A stretch of DNA of 30,574 nucleotides from Anaerolineales bacterium (lineage in GTDB: Bacteria; Chloroflexota; Anaerolineae; 4572-78; NAK82). The translations under genes and the position numbers were made by a program. The stretch is taken from contig JAHELX010000011.1 in the NCBI GenBank assembly GCA_024643945.1, positions 1-30,574 of the forward strand, given 5' to 3'. The notes beneath the pieces are model-generated. The model did not search any database, had not been told where the DNA came from, and saw only the letters and a list, made by a program, of their open reading frames with translations. Of the stretch, positions 22,670 to 30,574 are shown piece by piece. Numbering within the stretch: the first letter of the stretch is position 1; each line of letters starts with the position of its first letter.

Positions 22670-24601
22670 ATGAAAAAGTACGGCGCAATCTTTGCACTCC
22701 TCGTCGGCCTGGTAAGTCTGAGCCTGTGGTTGCCCGCCGCACCCGGCTTGGCCCAATCGCTGAACAACCAGGTCAAGATTATGAAGGTGGATGCGGCCCC
22801 CGAGTCGCCGGCTTTGAACGAGGTATACGTGTCGGTGCTGGGGCCTTACCCCGATCACTTCTTTATAGCCGGCTTGCCTCGCGATGCATTCAAAGTGTAT
22901 GAGGAAAATACTTTGGCCACGCTGAGTGACCTGTCCACCCAGAATGCCGGAATGGCGGTGGTTATCTTGATTGACCGCAGCGGCAGCATGCGCGAGGGAG
23001 GGGTGGCACGACCTGAACTGCGCATTGATAGCGCGCGTCAGGCCGCCCTGGCCTTGGTGGATATGCTTGACCCGACGACCGACTTGGTGGGTATCATTGG
23101 CTTTCACGACGAAATAGGCCCGGCCCTGGAAATGACCCACGACACCGGCGCTGCTCACAACATGCTGTACGACCAAAATGTGATCACGGCTGAGGATGGA
23201 CGTAACACAGCCCTGTATAACAGTACCTATCAGGCCCTGGACTGGTTGATAGATAACCCCGACCCGGCCCTCAAAGAGCAACTCCAGCGGATGCAGCGGG
23301 CGGTCGTGGTTTTCACCGATGGCAGAAACACCGAGCCTGGCTTCAGCGCCGAAAACGTGCGCGATAGGGCGCTCGAGTTCGGCATCCCGGTCTACACGGT
23401 AGGAGTAGATACCGACAAGTCCTGGGACCCCAACGTTTTGCCAGAACTAGAAGCCCAGTTTGAAGACGCCGATTGGCTGGCTCGCTCCACCGATGCCCGC
23501 TATTTACACCTGGGATCACCGGCCGAACGCGATGCCTTGTTGCAGTTCTTCAAGGGTCTGGTCAGCCAGCGTACCCAGTATCGGCTCACTTACAACACCC
23601 AGGCAGCCCAGGGCCCCCACACGCTGCGGGTGCAGGTGACGGCGGCCGATGAATCGGGCCAGGTCAAAACGGCCGAAGGTAAGGCTGAGTTTGCAGGCCG
23701 CTTGCAATTGCCAGCCATCAAGCTCGTCGCCCCCAATGATGGCTTTCAATTAGAGCGGTCGTCAGGGGCTACAATCCCGTTCGAAGTCGAGGTCTCCTTT
23801 CCCGATGGCATCCTTCGCCCCCTGGCGCGTGTTGACTTCCTGGCCAGCGGCACGCAGATCGGCAGTGTCGTCACCAGCACCGACAATATCCACTATCACT
23901 TTGACTGGGACGTGTCGGGCGTGCGTGGGGGTGACTACACCCTTACCGCGAAAGCACACGACAGCATCCTGGGCGCCATGGGGCCGGCCGAGAGCGCGAA
24001 CCAGGTCACGGGGACCATCCGCGAGCCGCCGCCGCCGCCAACGCCGCCGCCGACTTTCACAGAAGCGGCTGTGGCCTGGGTCAAGACCAGTTGGTTATCC
24101 TTGCTGCTGGCCCCGGTCGTGATTGTGCTCTTGATCTTACTTATCGCCACCCGCCGCCAGGTGGCTCAGGGGGTGCGCGCGGTGACCAGCACCGCCACCG
24201 GCGTGCTCAAGCAAGTGACTCGACCGCTGGGCCCGTCACGTGCCCCGGCCAAGCTGGTAGTAATCCGGGGGGCCAACGTGGGACGCGAGTTCAAGCTGGA
24301 TGCCCAGGTCATCAAAGTGGGGCGCGACCCCCAATTCTGCGACTTCGCCCTGTTCGACCAATATGCCTCCAATCCGCACTTCACCATCACCCGGGGGCAG
24401 GCCTTAGACTTTCACATCCAGGACGAGGGGAGTCGCAACGGCACCATCCTCAACGGCCAGGCTCTGCCACCACGGCAGCCGATCCCCATGCCCTTCGACA
24501 GCGTGATCCGCGCCGGGGATACACAGTTATCTTTCAAACGCATCGGCGGTCCTACCCGCCCTCTGCCGCGGCCGACGCAAAAGGTACCTCCGTCTCCGTA
24601 G
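22670..24601 (+). CDS. Secreted vWA domain - TM - cytoplasmic FHA protein
   Basis: The 643-residue protein has a signal peptide (MKKYGAIFALLVGLVSLSLW to GLAQ) and a von Willebrand A domain (about 92-300) with an intact MIDAS start DRSGSM near residue 102 and FTDGRN. A VWFA-linked beta domain follows (to about 345), then an Ig-like domain (345-450), a Pro-rich stalk, a membrane helix (about 474-497) and an FHA domain (525-625) with VGRDPQFCDFAL and DEGSRNGTIL. In place of the usual S-x-x-H it has ASNPHFTI, so the phosphopeptide loop keeps Ser/Asn/His positions. It links an external metal-dependent binding domain to phospho-Thr recognition inside. GAGG lies 7 bases before the ATG. Its topology matches the DUF11-FHA protein, so both may be read by the same kinase/phosphatase set. 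Confidence 0.93.
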   Translation: MKKYGAIFALLVGLVSLSLWLPAAPGLAQSLNNQVKIMKVDAAPESPALNEVYVSVLGPYPDHFFIAGLPRDAFKVYEENTLATLSDLSTQNAGMAVVILIDRSGSMREGGVARPELRIDSARQAALALVDMLDPTTDLVGIIGFHDEIGPALEMTHDTGAAHNMLYDQNVITAEDGRNTALYNSTYQALDWLIDNPDPALKEQLQRMQRAVVVFTDGRNTEPGFSAENVRDRALEFGIPVYTVGVDTDKSWDPNVLPELEAQFEDADWLARSTDARYLHLGSPAERDALLQFFKGLVSQRTQYRLTYNTQAAQGPHTLRVQVTAADESGQVKTAEGKAEFAGRLQLPAIKLVAPNDGFQLERSSGATIPFEVEVSFPDGILRPLARVDFLASGTQIGSVVTSTDNIHYHFDWDVSGVRGGDYTLTAKAHDSILGAMGPAESANQVTGTIREPPPPPTPPPTFTEAAVAWVKTSWLSLLLAPVVIVLLILLIATRRQVAQGVRAVTSTATGVLKQVTRPLGPSRAPAKLVVIRGANVGREFKLDAQVIKVGRDPQFCDFALFDQYASNPHFTITRGQALDFHIQDEGSRNGTILNGQALPPRQPIPMPFDSVIRAGDTQLSFKRIGGPTRPLPRPTQKVPPSP

Positions 24602-24650
24602 AATTTGCCAGGCTTATGCCTGGTCGCCGCCAACCACGGGAGTCCAGGGA

Positions 24651-25850
24651 ATGGAAGAGTTGAAACCGGGTGACAAGGTCGGACCCTACCGCATTCAGCG
24701 CAAATTGAAAGAGGGGCGTGGTGGGATGTCCATAGTCTACGACGCGGCCGCCCGGGCCAAATACGGCCAGCCGGATTGGCCAGAACGCTTCGCGGTGAAG
24801 ATCGCCGTGGCCGAGTATGAAGACTTTCTCAAACGTGAGAGCGACTTTCTGTCCCGGTTGGATCACGCCAACGTGGTCAAGGTCTATCCCATACGACACA
24901 AAGAATATCATCACGTTTACCTGGGCCGCCACCCATTTCGCAACGGCTGGAGTCCCTACTTCGCCATGGAATACATTGACGGTGAGTCACTGGAGGAACT
25001 CCTCCGTCGCAAGAAACGACTCGGTCTCCGCCAGGCGGTGGGCATTGCTCGCCAGGTGGCATCGGCCCTGGCCCACATCCACAGCCGTGGCCTGATCCAT
25101 CTGGACGTGAAACCCAAAAACATCCTGTTCCGTCGCCGCCGTTGGGCCTTCCTGCGCCCGTCAGTGCCCCAGGCGGTGTTGTGCGACTTCGGCCTGGCCC
25201 GCGGCCCTGGCTATCCGCCGCCTGACAAAAAGGCAGGTACACTTCCCTACATGTCACCCGAACAGTTCCAGGAAGCCCTGGGGGCGGCGGCCATGGTTGA
25301 CCATCGCTCAGACATCTTCTCGTTAGGCGTGCTACTCTACGAAGTGCTCACCGGCCAGTTGCCCTATGAGAACCCGGCCGAACTCTTGCAGCTAAACCCA
25401 CGCCCACCTGGGGAACTCAACCGGCGTATCCCGAGGCAACTGGAGGCCATCGTGCTGCGCTGCCTGGCCCAAGACCCTGTCCAGCGTTACCAGACTGCTC
25501 AGGATTTGGAGAGGGAGTTGGCAGAACTGCCTGTGCCCCCTGACTGGGGCGTGCTGGCCCGCTATGGCGCCCTCGGCCTGGTCCTGGCCGGAGGGCTGTG
25601 GGGAGGGGGGCGTGCCTGGCCTGGCGTGACAGCGGCGCTGTTTGCCGAGCCCACACCGACCGCCACGACCACTGCCACCCGGACGGCCACAGCCACCTTC
25701 ACCCCCCGGCCGGTTGCTACCTACACGCCGACTCCCACCGCTACGACAGGCGTGGTGACTTCTACCCCGTTGGCTACCTACACAGCCACACCAACGCCAG
25801 CGCCCACGCCCACGCCGACCGAAACATCAACTGTGGAGGCTGCCTCATGA
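24651..25850 (+). CDS. Membrane-tethered Ser/Thr protein kinase (Hanks type, non-RD)
   Basis: The 399-residue protein has a kinase domain at about 8-290: glycine loop KEGRGGMSIVY, Lys in FAVKI (K50), Glu in KRES (E63), catalytic loop HLDVKPKN (D152, K154, N157), DFG (179-181), and MSPEQF as the APE-equivalent. The residue before the catalytic Asp is Leu instead of Arg, so activation-loop control may differ. The N-lobe has an insertion with AKYGQPDWPE. After the domain come a weak membrane helix (about 305-330) and a Thr/Pro-rich tail (335-395) that ends the protein, with no PASTA or other sensor. It is the only apparently active kinase of the cluster. Its stop overlaps the PP2C start by four bases (ATGA), so kinase and phosphatase are translationally coupled. 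Confidence 0.95.
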   Translation: MEELKPGDKVGPYRIQRKLKEGRGGMSIVYDAAARAKYGQPDWPERFAVKIAVAEYEDFLKRESDFLSRLDHANVVKVYPIRHKEYHHVYLGRHPFRNGWSPYFAMEYIDGESLEELLRRKKRLGLRQAVGIARQVASALAHIHSRGLIHLDVKPKNILFRRRRWAFLRPSVPQAVLCDFGLARGPGYPPPDKKAGTLPYMSPEQFQEALGAAAMVDHRSDIFSLGVLLYEVLTGQLPYENPAELLQLNPRPPGELNRRIPRQLEAIVLRCLAQDPVQRYQTAQDLERELAELPVPPDWGVLARYGALGLVLAGGLWGGGRAWPGVTAALFAEPTPTATTTATRTATATFTPRPVATYTPTPTATTGVVTSTPLATYTATPTPAPTPTPTETSTVEAAS

Positions 25851-27490
25851 ATGCCACGAACACCAGACCCCAGGCCAACCCTCCGTCCGCCACCGCCCCA
25901 CCCCTCAGCCTGGAAGTATGGGGCGGCACCCATCCGGGGCGGGTACGCCCCCAGAATGAAGACACGGTTTGGCCTGATGGACCGGGAAGGCCATTGCCCG
26001 ACGGCAGTTACCTGTTGCTGGTGGCTGACGGCGTAGGGGGGGCCCAGGCCGGGGCCACAGCCAGCCGCATGGTTACCGACGAAATCGTGCGGTACTGCCA
26101 ATCTGTCCCCCTGGTCAATCCCGGCCAGGCTTTGGCCCAGGCGGTGCAAGCTGCCAACACGGCCGTTTATAACTATGTGAGTGGCTCGCCCACGGTCAGC
26201 CAGGCGGCCAGCACCGTCACCGCCGCCCTGGTCAAGGATGGCCGGGCCCACGTGGCGAACGTGGGCGACAGCCGCACCTATCTCATCCGGGACGGGTCGG
26301 CCAGGCAACTCACCCGGGATCACACCCTCACCCAGCAGAAAATCGACTCGGGCCGCATCAGCCCGGGCCAGGCCGAGCTGGACGAAGAGCGCAGCGTGAT
26401 CACCCGCTCGCTGGGCTCGGCCTCTAGCGTGCAGGTTGACCTGTTTCCCCCCCTGCCCTTGCAACCAGGTGATGCGCTTCTGCTCTGTTCCGACGGCCTG
26501 ACTGACATGCTCTCCGAGGCCGACATGGCTCGTATCACCGGCCGCAAACGCCCCCAGGCGGCCGTCGAGCGGCTGATTGCCGAGGCCAACCGGCGGGGAG
26601 GCCACGATAACATCGCGGTGGTGGTAGGGCGAGCCCCGGGCCGGCCAATCGGGACCGGCGGGAACTGGCCGCTGGCCTTGTTCCTCGTCGGCGGGCTGCT
26701 GCTGGTAGCGGCTATTCTGCTGGTAGTGGGCGGGCTGCTGCTGGGCCGGCCCTCGGCTACGGCGACGGCGCTGATAACGCCTACGTCTGTGGCTGCGGTA
26801 GCGCTTGCCACGCCGCTCCCGGCCCAGGCTACACCGATGGTTCCGGCCTCACCGACTGTCCCGGACATAGCGGCACCTGCCACGCCTGGCATCGCTCCTA
26901 CTTCGACGCCGCTGCCGACCTATACTCCGCCGCCTATTTCCACACTCGCTGGCCCGCCGCCCGCCCCGCCGCCTGCCGGGCAACCTCCGACCACCCTGCC
27001 CGGTCAGCCTACGCGGGCACCCCTGCCGCCAGCCTCTGTTCCCTTGCCCCCCCCCGTTCTGCAAGACCCCCCAGAAGGGGCCAGCGCTTTTCAGGGTATA
27101 GGCGCCACCTTCAAGTGGGGCTGGCGTGGAGAATTGGCCGAGGGTTGGGGGTTTGAGGTGCGCATCTGGCAGGAGGGCGACCCTGACCACTTCGGCGCCT
27201 TCGACGCCAGGGAGCTGACACAATACCTGGCTCGCCAGCCGGACGGTATCTATGCCGTGACCTTGCTGGTGGAGGGAGCCTACAGCGTGCACTTGCATGG
27301 GGGAGGCGACTATTATTGGACGGTGGCGGTGGTGCAGTTGGAGCCTTACGCGCGTATCGGTCTGGAAGCGCCGCCCCGCAAGCTGAGATTCGTGATCCCC
27401 ACCGGCCCAAGGCCATCGGAAAAGCCAGGAGGGGGAAAGGGGGAGGAACCGCCACCACCTCCGGAGAAGGTGCAAGGAGACGATAGATGA
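25847..27490 (+). CDS. PP2C Ser/Thr phosphatase with membrane helix and external domain
   Basis: The start at 25847 overlaps the kinase stop (ATGA); the frame is open further upstream, but only inside the kinase gene. The 547-residue protein has a PP2C domain (about 25-270) with RPQNEDTVW, VADGVGG, GDSRTYL, CSDGLTDML and GGHDNIAVVV, all metal ligands present. A membrane helix lies at about 273-300, then a Pro/Thr-rich stalk (305-405) and a beta-rich external domain (405-535) with FKWGWRGEL and FEVRIWQEGD, resembling an Ig/FN3-like binding domain. Family members such as PstP reverse Hanks-type kinase phosphorylation. Having an external domain on the phosphatase and not on the kinase is unusual and suggests that dephosphorylation is the sensed step. 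The next gene starts inside its last codons (ATGA, 27487). Confidence 0.95.
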   Translation: MNATNTRPQANPPSATAPPLSLEVWGGTHPGRVRPQNEDTVWPDGPGRPLPDGSYLLLVADGVGGAQAGATASRMVTDEIVRYCQSVPLVNPGQALAQAVQAANTAVYNYVSGSPTVSQAASTVTAALVKDGRAHVANVGDSRTYLIRDGSARQLTRDHTLTQQKIDSGRISPGQAELDEERSVITRSLGSASSVQVDLFPPLPLQPGDALLLCSDGLTDMLSEADMARITGRKRPQAAVERLIAEANRRGGHDNIAVVVGRAPGRPIGTGGNWPLALFLVGGLLLVAAILLVVGGLLLGRPSATATALITPTSVAAVALATPLPAQATPMVPASPTVPDIAAPATPGIAPTSTPLPTYTPPPISTLAGPPPAPPPAGQPPTTLPGQPTRAPLPPASVPLPPPVLQDPPEGASAFQGIGATFKWGWRGELAEGWGFEVRIWQEGDPDHFGAFDARELTQYLARQPDGIYAVTLLVEGAYSVHLHGGGDYYWTVAVVQLEPYARIGLEAPPRKLRFVIPTGPRPSEKPGGGKGEEPPPPPEKVQGDDR

Positions 27491-28356
27491 GGCTACCTTT
27501 GAGAGTTAACCAGTTGATGCGCACTTTCATCGTGTCAGCCGGCCTGCTGCTGGCGGCGCTGGCATGGCCTGCCCTGGCCAGCAACCGAGCGCCGTCACCT
27601 GGCTCTGCCAGCCTGCCTCGCGTCTCGCCGGATCGCGGCTGGAGCAACTTCACCCCTACTGGTTGGGTGACAACCACTACCCTGGTCGCCAGCGTCCGGG
27701 TGACCGACTCGGCCGGCCTGAGCCTGACGACCGCCGTCTATGCCTATTCGACTGACGGCGGGCTCAACTGGAGCGGCTGGGCATCGGCTGTGGCGACCGG
27801 GACCATTTCGACGGCGGCCGTCATCACCACACCGCTGCTCACCTTTGGTGATGGGATCACCAACGCCGTCCGCTTTGCCATCTCCGACACGGCCAGCATC
27901 CCGGACACCGACTACAGCCCGACTTACACCTTGCGTATCAACTCCACACCACCTACTAGGGTGTATTTACCGATTGTCTTCAAAAATGCCACCGGTGATA
28001 CTTACGAGCCTAACAATTCCCGGAGCGGGGCCTATGGCCCCCTGGCCTCAGGCACGGTGTACGCATCGTACATCTGGTCCGCCGCCGACACCTGGGACTG
28101 CTATTGGTTTGACCCGTCTGGCTTGGGAACCGTCACCATCAATCTGACCGGCATACCGCCCGGCACCGACTATGATCTTTTTCTTTATGACTCCACCACC
28201 AGTACCACTTCCGTCGCTAACTCGCGAAAGCCTGGCAACGCCGACGAGCAAATTGTATACAGCCTGGGCCACGACGGCAGGCATTACATCTGCGTCTATG
28301 GCTACAGCGGCTGGAGTAATACCGACAGCTATCTGCTGAGTGTTACCTATCCATAA
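27487..28356 (+). CDS. Secreted protein with C-terminal PPC domain and LPIVFK motif
   Basis: The 289-residue protein has a signal peptide (TFIVSAGLLLAALAWPALA, cleavage before SNRA). A beta-rich domain (about 45-150) is followed by RVYLPIVFKN (158-167) and a PPC-type domain (about 170-288) with YEPNNS, DTWDCYWFDPSG, TDYDLFLYDS and the final LLSVTYP. PPC domains are prepeptidase-C-terminal beta sandwiches found in secreted Gram-negative-type and Chloroflexota proteins. The start is fixed by AAGGAG 8 bases upstream and by a 4-base ATGA overlap with the PP2C gene. It has no enzyme motif, so it may be a partner or substrate displayed outside for the PP2C external domain. The LPI motif is shared with the end of the peptidase at 2594-7552. 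Confidence 0.88.
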   Translation: MRLPLRVNQLMRTFIVSAGLLLAALAWPALASNRAPSPGSASLPRVSPDRGWSNFTPTGWVTTTTLVASVRVTDSAGLSLTTAVYAYSTDGGLNWSGWASAVATGTISTAAVITTPLLTFGDGITNAVRFAISDTASIPDTDYSPTYTLRINSTPPTRVYLPIVFKNATGDTYEPNNSRSGAYGPLASGTVYASYIWSAADTWDCYWFDPSGLGTVTINLTGIPPGTDYDLFLYDSTTSTTSVANSRKPGNADEQIVYSLGHDGRHYICVYGYSGWSNTDSYLLSVTYP

Positions 28357-28428
28357 GGATGAGGGAAATCGGTGAAGCTCCTGCGCAGTTACTTAGTGTG
28401 ATGCGTGAAATACACAAGAGGAGGACTT

Positions 28429-30117
28429 ATGGACTGTCCACGTTGTAATGCTCCCAACCGGGCCGAGGCCCGTTTCTGCGCTTGGTGCGGTACGGCATTG
28501 ATCTCACCCTCACCAGCAGTTGAGATACCCGCCTCAGCCGAGCCAGCCGAAACAACTATGGGCGCCGACGCGTCACCGCCCGCTCCGGAAGTTGAGGCGC
28601 CAGCCCCGACCGACACCTCTCTCGCCGACGTGGCTTCACCCCCACCAGCGCTTGAGACGCCCGCCTCAGCCGAGCCAACCGAAATGACTACGGCCGCCGA
28701 CGCGGCATCGTTCACACCGACGGTTGAGACGCCAGCCCCGACGACCTCGGCCGACGCCTCTCTCGCCGACGTAGCGCCACCCGCCCCAGCGACTGAGACG
28801 CCCGCCTCAGCCGAGCCAACCGAAACGATTGACACCGGTGCCCAGCCCCCTATACCAGGAAGTGCCGAAAGAGAAGAGGGGGAGGTCGAAAGTCTGGATA
28901 GCACCCACCCTTCCAATCTTCCATCTTCCCACCCTTCCAATCTTCCGCCTTCCCAACCTGCCAGTCCAGGGCTTGAACCGGAGCCCGCCCTCCAGGTCAG
29001 TCTACTGCCGTCAGAATCACTGCCTCCGGGCACCCTGCTCCAGGGGCGATTTGAGATCCTGGGGATGGCCGGCCGTGAGGGAGACGAAACCCTGTACCAG
29101 GCCCGGGACCGCGTCCGGTGCTGGCAGTGTGGCGTCACCGACACACCCCCAGGCGAAGTCTTCTGTGCCGGGTGTGGGGCCGAGTTGGCGGCCGGTCAGG
29201 CTTTGTGCCGGGTGCGAGAGACGTTTGTAGAGCCAGGTCAGGTAGAGGCCCATGCCCTGGCTACCCTCGAGGAGAATGGCCGCTGGTACGTCGTTCTGCC
29301 AGAAGAGAAGGTGACGGAGCCGGAGGCAATGCAGGGAGCAATGCGCCTGGCGGTGGGCATGGCCTCGCACCCGGGCCAGGTGCGTCAGCGCGACGAGGAC
29401 AGCCTGCTGGCTCTGACCCTGGCTGCCATGGTCGAAGGGAGCCACGCGCCAGGGCTGGGATTCTACGCCGTGGCCGACGGGCTGGGAGGATATGAGGGCG
29501 GCCAGGTGGCCAGTTGCATCGCAGTGCGCATCGTAGCCGACTGGGTGACGCGCCGCGTGCTGCTGCCGGAGGTGATGGGCGAAACCTGCCTGGAGGAGAC
29601 GGCAGTCGCCTTGCTGACCCTGGCCGTAAAGGAAGCCAACGCCCGCATCTACCAACTGCGCCAGACCCACGGGAGCGAGATGGGCAGCACGCTCACGGGG
29701 GCATTGGTGTTGGCAGACAAGGCCATCGTCGTCAACGTGGGCGACAGTCGCACTTACCTGTGGCGAAATGGGGAACTGGAGCAGATCACCACCGACCACT
29801 CTGCGGTGGCCCGGCTGATCGAGGTGGGCGAGGTGCAACCCGAGGACATCTATACCCATCCGCAGCGGAGCACCATCTACCGCAGCCTGGGCGACAAAGC
29901 GACAATTGAGGCAGACAGTTTCGTGCGCCGCCTGGCCCCTGGTGACCGGCTGTTGCTCTGTTGCGACGGGGTGTGGGAGAGCCTGCGCCCCGACGGCCTG
30001 CAGGAGGTCTTGCTGGCTGAGCCAGACCCGCAGCGCGCCGCCGACGAGATGATCAAGCGGGCCAACCTGGCGGGCGGGGAGGATAATTTGAGTGTCATTG
30101 TCGTTACTATAGAGTAG
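28429..30117 (+). CDS. Zinc ribbon - low-complexity - zinc ribbon - PP2C phosphatase
   Basis: ATG 28429 follows AGGAGG with a 4-base gap; an in-frame GTG at 28405 lacks a site. The 562-residue protein has zinc ribbon 1 (CPRC..CAWC, residues 3-22), a Glu/Thr/Pro/Ala repeat region (about 30-140), and a Ser/Pro-rich piece. A kinase N-lobe remnant then reads LLQGRFEILGMAGREGDETLYQARD (in two parts, about 203-228), directly followed by zinc ribbon 2 (CWQC..CAGC, 231-250). The PP2C domain occupies about 305-560 with RQRDEDS, VADGLGG, GDSRTYL, CCDGVWE and GGEDN. Compared with the protein at 20687-22525 it has lost the kinase C-lobe but kept the zinc ribbon in the same place. No membrane helix. Cytoplasmic phosphatase, presumably acting on the same FHA-bound targets. 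Confidence 0.92.
   Translation: MDCPRCNAPNRAEARFCAWCGTALISPSPAVEIPASAEPAETTMGADASPPAPEVEAPAPTDTSLADVASPPPALETPASAEPTEMTTAADAASFTPTVETPAPTTSADASLADVAPPAPATETPASAEPTETIDTGAQPPIPGSAEREEGEVESLDSTHPSNLPSSHPSNLPPSQPASPGLEPEPALQVSLLPSESLPPGTLLQGRFEILGMAGREGDETLYQARDRVRCWQCGVTDTPPGEVFCAGCGAELAAGQALCRVRETFVEPGQVEAHALATLEENGRWYVVLPEEKVTEPEAMQGAMRLAVGMASHPGQVRQRDEDSLLALTLAAMVEGSHAPGLGFYAVADGLGGYEGGQVASCIAVRIVADWVTRRVLLPEVMGETCLEETAVALLTLAVKEANARIYQLRQTHGSEMGSTLTGALVLADKAIVVNVGDSRTYLWRNGELEQITTDHSAVARLIEVGEVQPEDIYTHPQRSTIYRSLGDKATIEADSFVRRLAPGDRLLLCCDGVWESLRPDGLQEVLLAEPDPQRAADEMIKRANLAGGEDNLSVIVVTIE
28525..28830 (+). repeat. Two and a half copies of a 132-141 base coding repeat
   Basis: The word gcctcagccgagcc recurs at 28531, 28663 and 28804 (spacing 132 and 141 bases), each time in the context ETPASAEPTE or a close variant, and SLADVA recurs between them. 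The repeat codes for an acidic, disordered linker of the zinc-ribbon PP2C. Confidence 0.8.
28904..28951 (+). repeat. 24-base direct duplication coding for HPSNLPxS
   Basis: Two 24-base units beginning cccacccttccaatcttcc lie end to end at 28904-28927 and 28928-28951 and differ at two bases near the end. On the minus strand they read as the GGAAGATTGGAAGGG type of purine-rich repeat. It lies in the same linker as the longer repeat. Confidence 0.75.
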
Positions 30118-30134
30118 AAGGAGAATCTAAAACG

Positions 30135-30574
30135 ATGTATTGTAACCAATGTGGTACACAAAATCGGGAAGGGGCCTCATTCTGTAAGGTGTGCGGCCAG
30201 CAGCTGCAATCGGTCCCGGCGCCCCCACCCCCCATCCCACCTACGGCGCCCGAGCCTGGGCCCAATCCCCCACAGCAACCGGGCACCTGGAGTGCGCCGC
30301 CTCCGCACTACTCACCGCCAGCGGTAGCCCAGCCTCCTCCTGTGCCCGCTGTGCTGCCATCGCCTCAGTCCAAACGGGCGATGGGGAGCGGGCTGATCAC
30401 CTTTGGCGCGCTGCTCGTCCTGTTCGGCTTCATGACCACCTGGGCTTCGTGTGGCGCCGCGGAGTTCAGCGGTTACGATCTGGCAACCTCGGCCACGTCA
30501 TCCTATGGCGGCAGCCAGGAGGCTACCGTCTCATTTCTATGGTTGGTGCCCCTGGCCGGGTTAGGCCTGCTGGT
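30135..30574 (+). CDS. Zinc-ribbon membrane protein, 3' end outside window
   Basis: ATG 30135 begins MYCNQCGTQNREGASFCKVCG, a zinc ribbon with two CxxC pairs (residues 3-6 and 17-20), preceded by AAGGAG at an 11-base distance. A Pro-rich region (26-85) is followed by one membrane helix (about 90-110, LITFGALLVLFGFMTTWA) and, after an external loop, the start of a second (SFLWLVPLAGLGLLV) where the window ends. 146 codons are present. Zinc-ribbon plus four-helix proteins of this kind are common in Chloroflexota and in Gram-positive bacteria with no known function. It is 17 bases after the PP2C gene and probably belongs to the same transcript; the zinc ribbon resembles those at the N-termini of the two cytoplasmic phosphatases. 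Confidence 0.85.
   Translation, partial: MYCNQCGTQNREGASFCKVCGQQLQSVPAPPPPIPPTAPEPGPNPPQQPGTWSAPPPHYSPPAVAQPPPVPAVLPSPQSKRAMGSGLITFGALLVLFGFMTTWASCGAAEFSGYDLATSATSSYGGSQEATVSFLWLVPLAGLGLL

Noticed and set aside
24552..24932. Minus-strand frame over the vWA-FHA / kinase junction
   Set aside because: It has no ribosome site or domain and overlaps two plus-strand genes with complete motifs.

Overview
This window looks like a chromosomal stretch of a Chloroflexota bacterium (Anaerolineae or Caldilineae type). That is an inference from protein style: Thr/Pro-rich linkers after single membrane helices, a TPR-CHAT protein, a STAND ATPase, FHA/PP2C/kinase genes with zinc ribbons, secreted proteins with PPC domains and an LP-I-(I/V) motif, and moderately high GC with some GTG starts. 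No rRNA, tRNA, transposase or CRISPR array was seen.

The left half (about 1-18570) is mostly on the minus strand and is organised around three ECF-like sigma factor genes. Module 1 is a sigma-like protein (7654-8358), then a 1652-residue secreted C39-like cysteine peptidase (2594-7552), then a STAND ATPase with its own promoter (2312 to beyond base 1). Module 2 is a sigma factor (12052-12867), a soluble zinc-finger (ZAS-like) protein (11200-12000) and an M48-type membrane metallopeptidase (9229-11193). Module 3 is a sigma factor (17658-18569), a second zinc-finger protein (16691-17599) and a TPR-CHAT caspase-like protein (13126-16542). The module 2 and 3 sigma/zinc-finger pairs look paralogous, while the peptidase differs. 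This suggests interchangeable protease-controlled sigma switches, and module 3 recalls the TPR-CHAT/sigma arrangement of type III-E CRISPR loci without the CRISPR part.

Between modules 2 and 3 is a 36-codon gene (12950-13060) with a strong ribosome binding site and a signal-peptide-like sequence that would leave a nine-residue peptide with two cysteines. A hairpin covers its Shine-Dalgarno sequence and a strong GCAA-loop terminator follows it. A small multi-pass membrane protein (8618-9235) lies tail to tail with the M48 gene.

A 415-base divergent region (18570-18984) separates module 3 from a plus-strand phospho-signalling cluster running off the right edge. In order it encodes an excisionase/MerR-like HTH protein, a DUF11-TM-FHA protein, a zinc-ribbon/pseudokinase/PP2C fusion, a vWA-TM-FHA protein, a Ser/Thr kinase, a PP2C phosphatase with an external domain, a secreted PPC-domain protein, a second zinc-ribbon PP2C, and a zinc-ribbon membrane protein. 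One apparently active kinase, one pseudokinase, three PP2C phosphatases and two FHA readers fit a cell-envelope phospho-Thr circuit. Four of the upstream regions share an (A/G)GTGAAAG word, so the two halves may be co-regulated.
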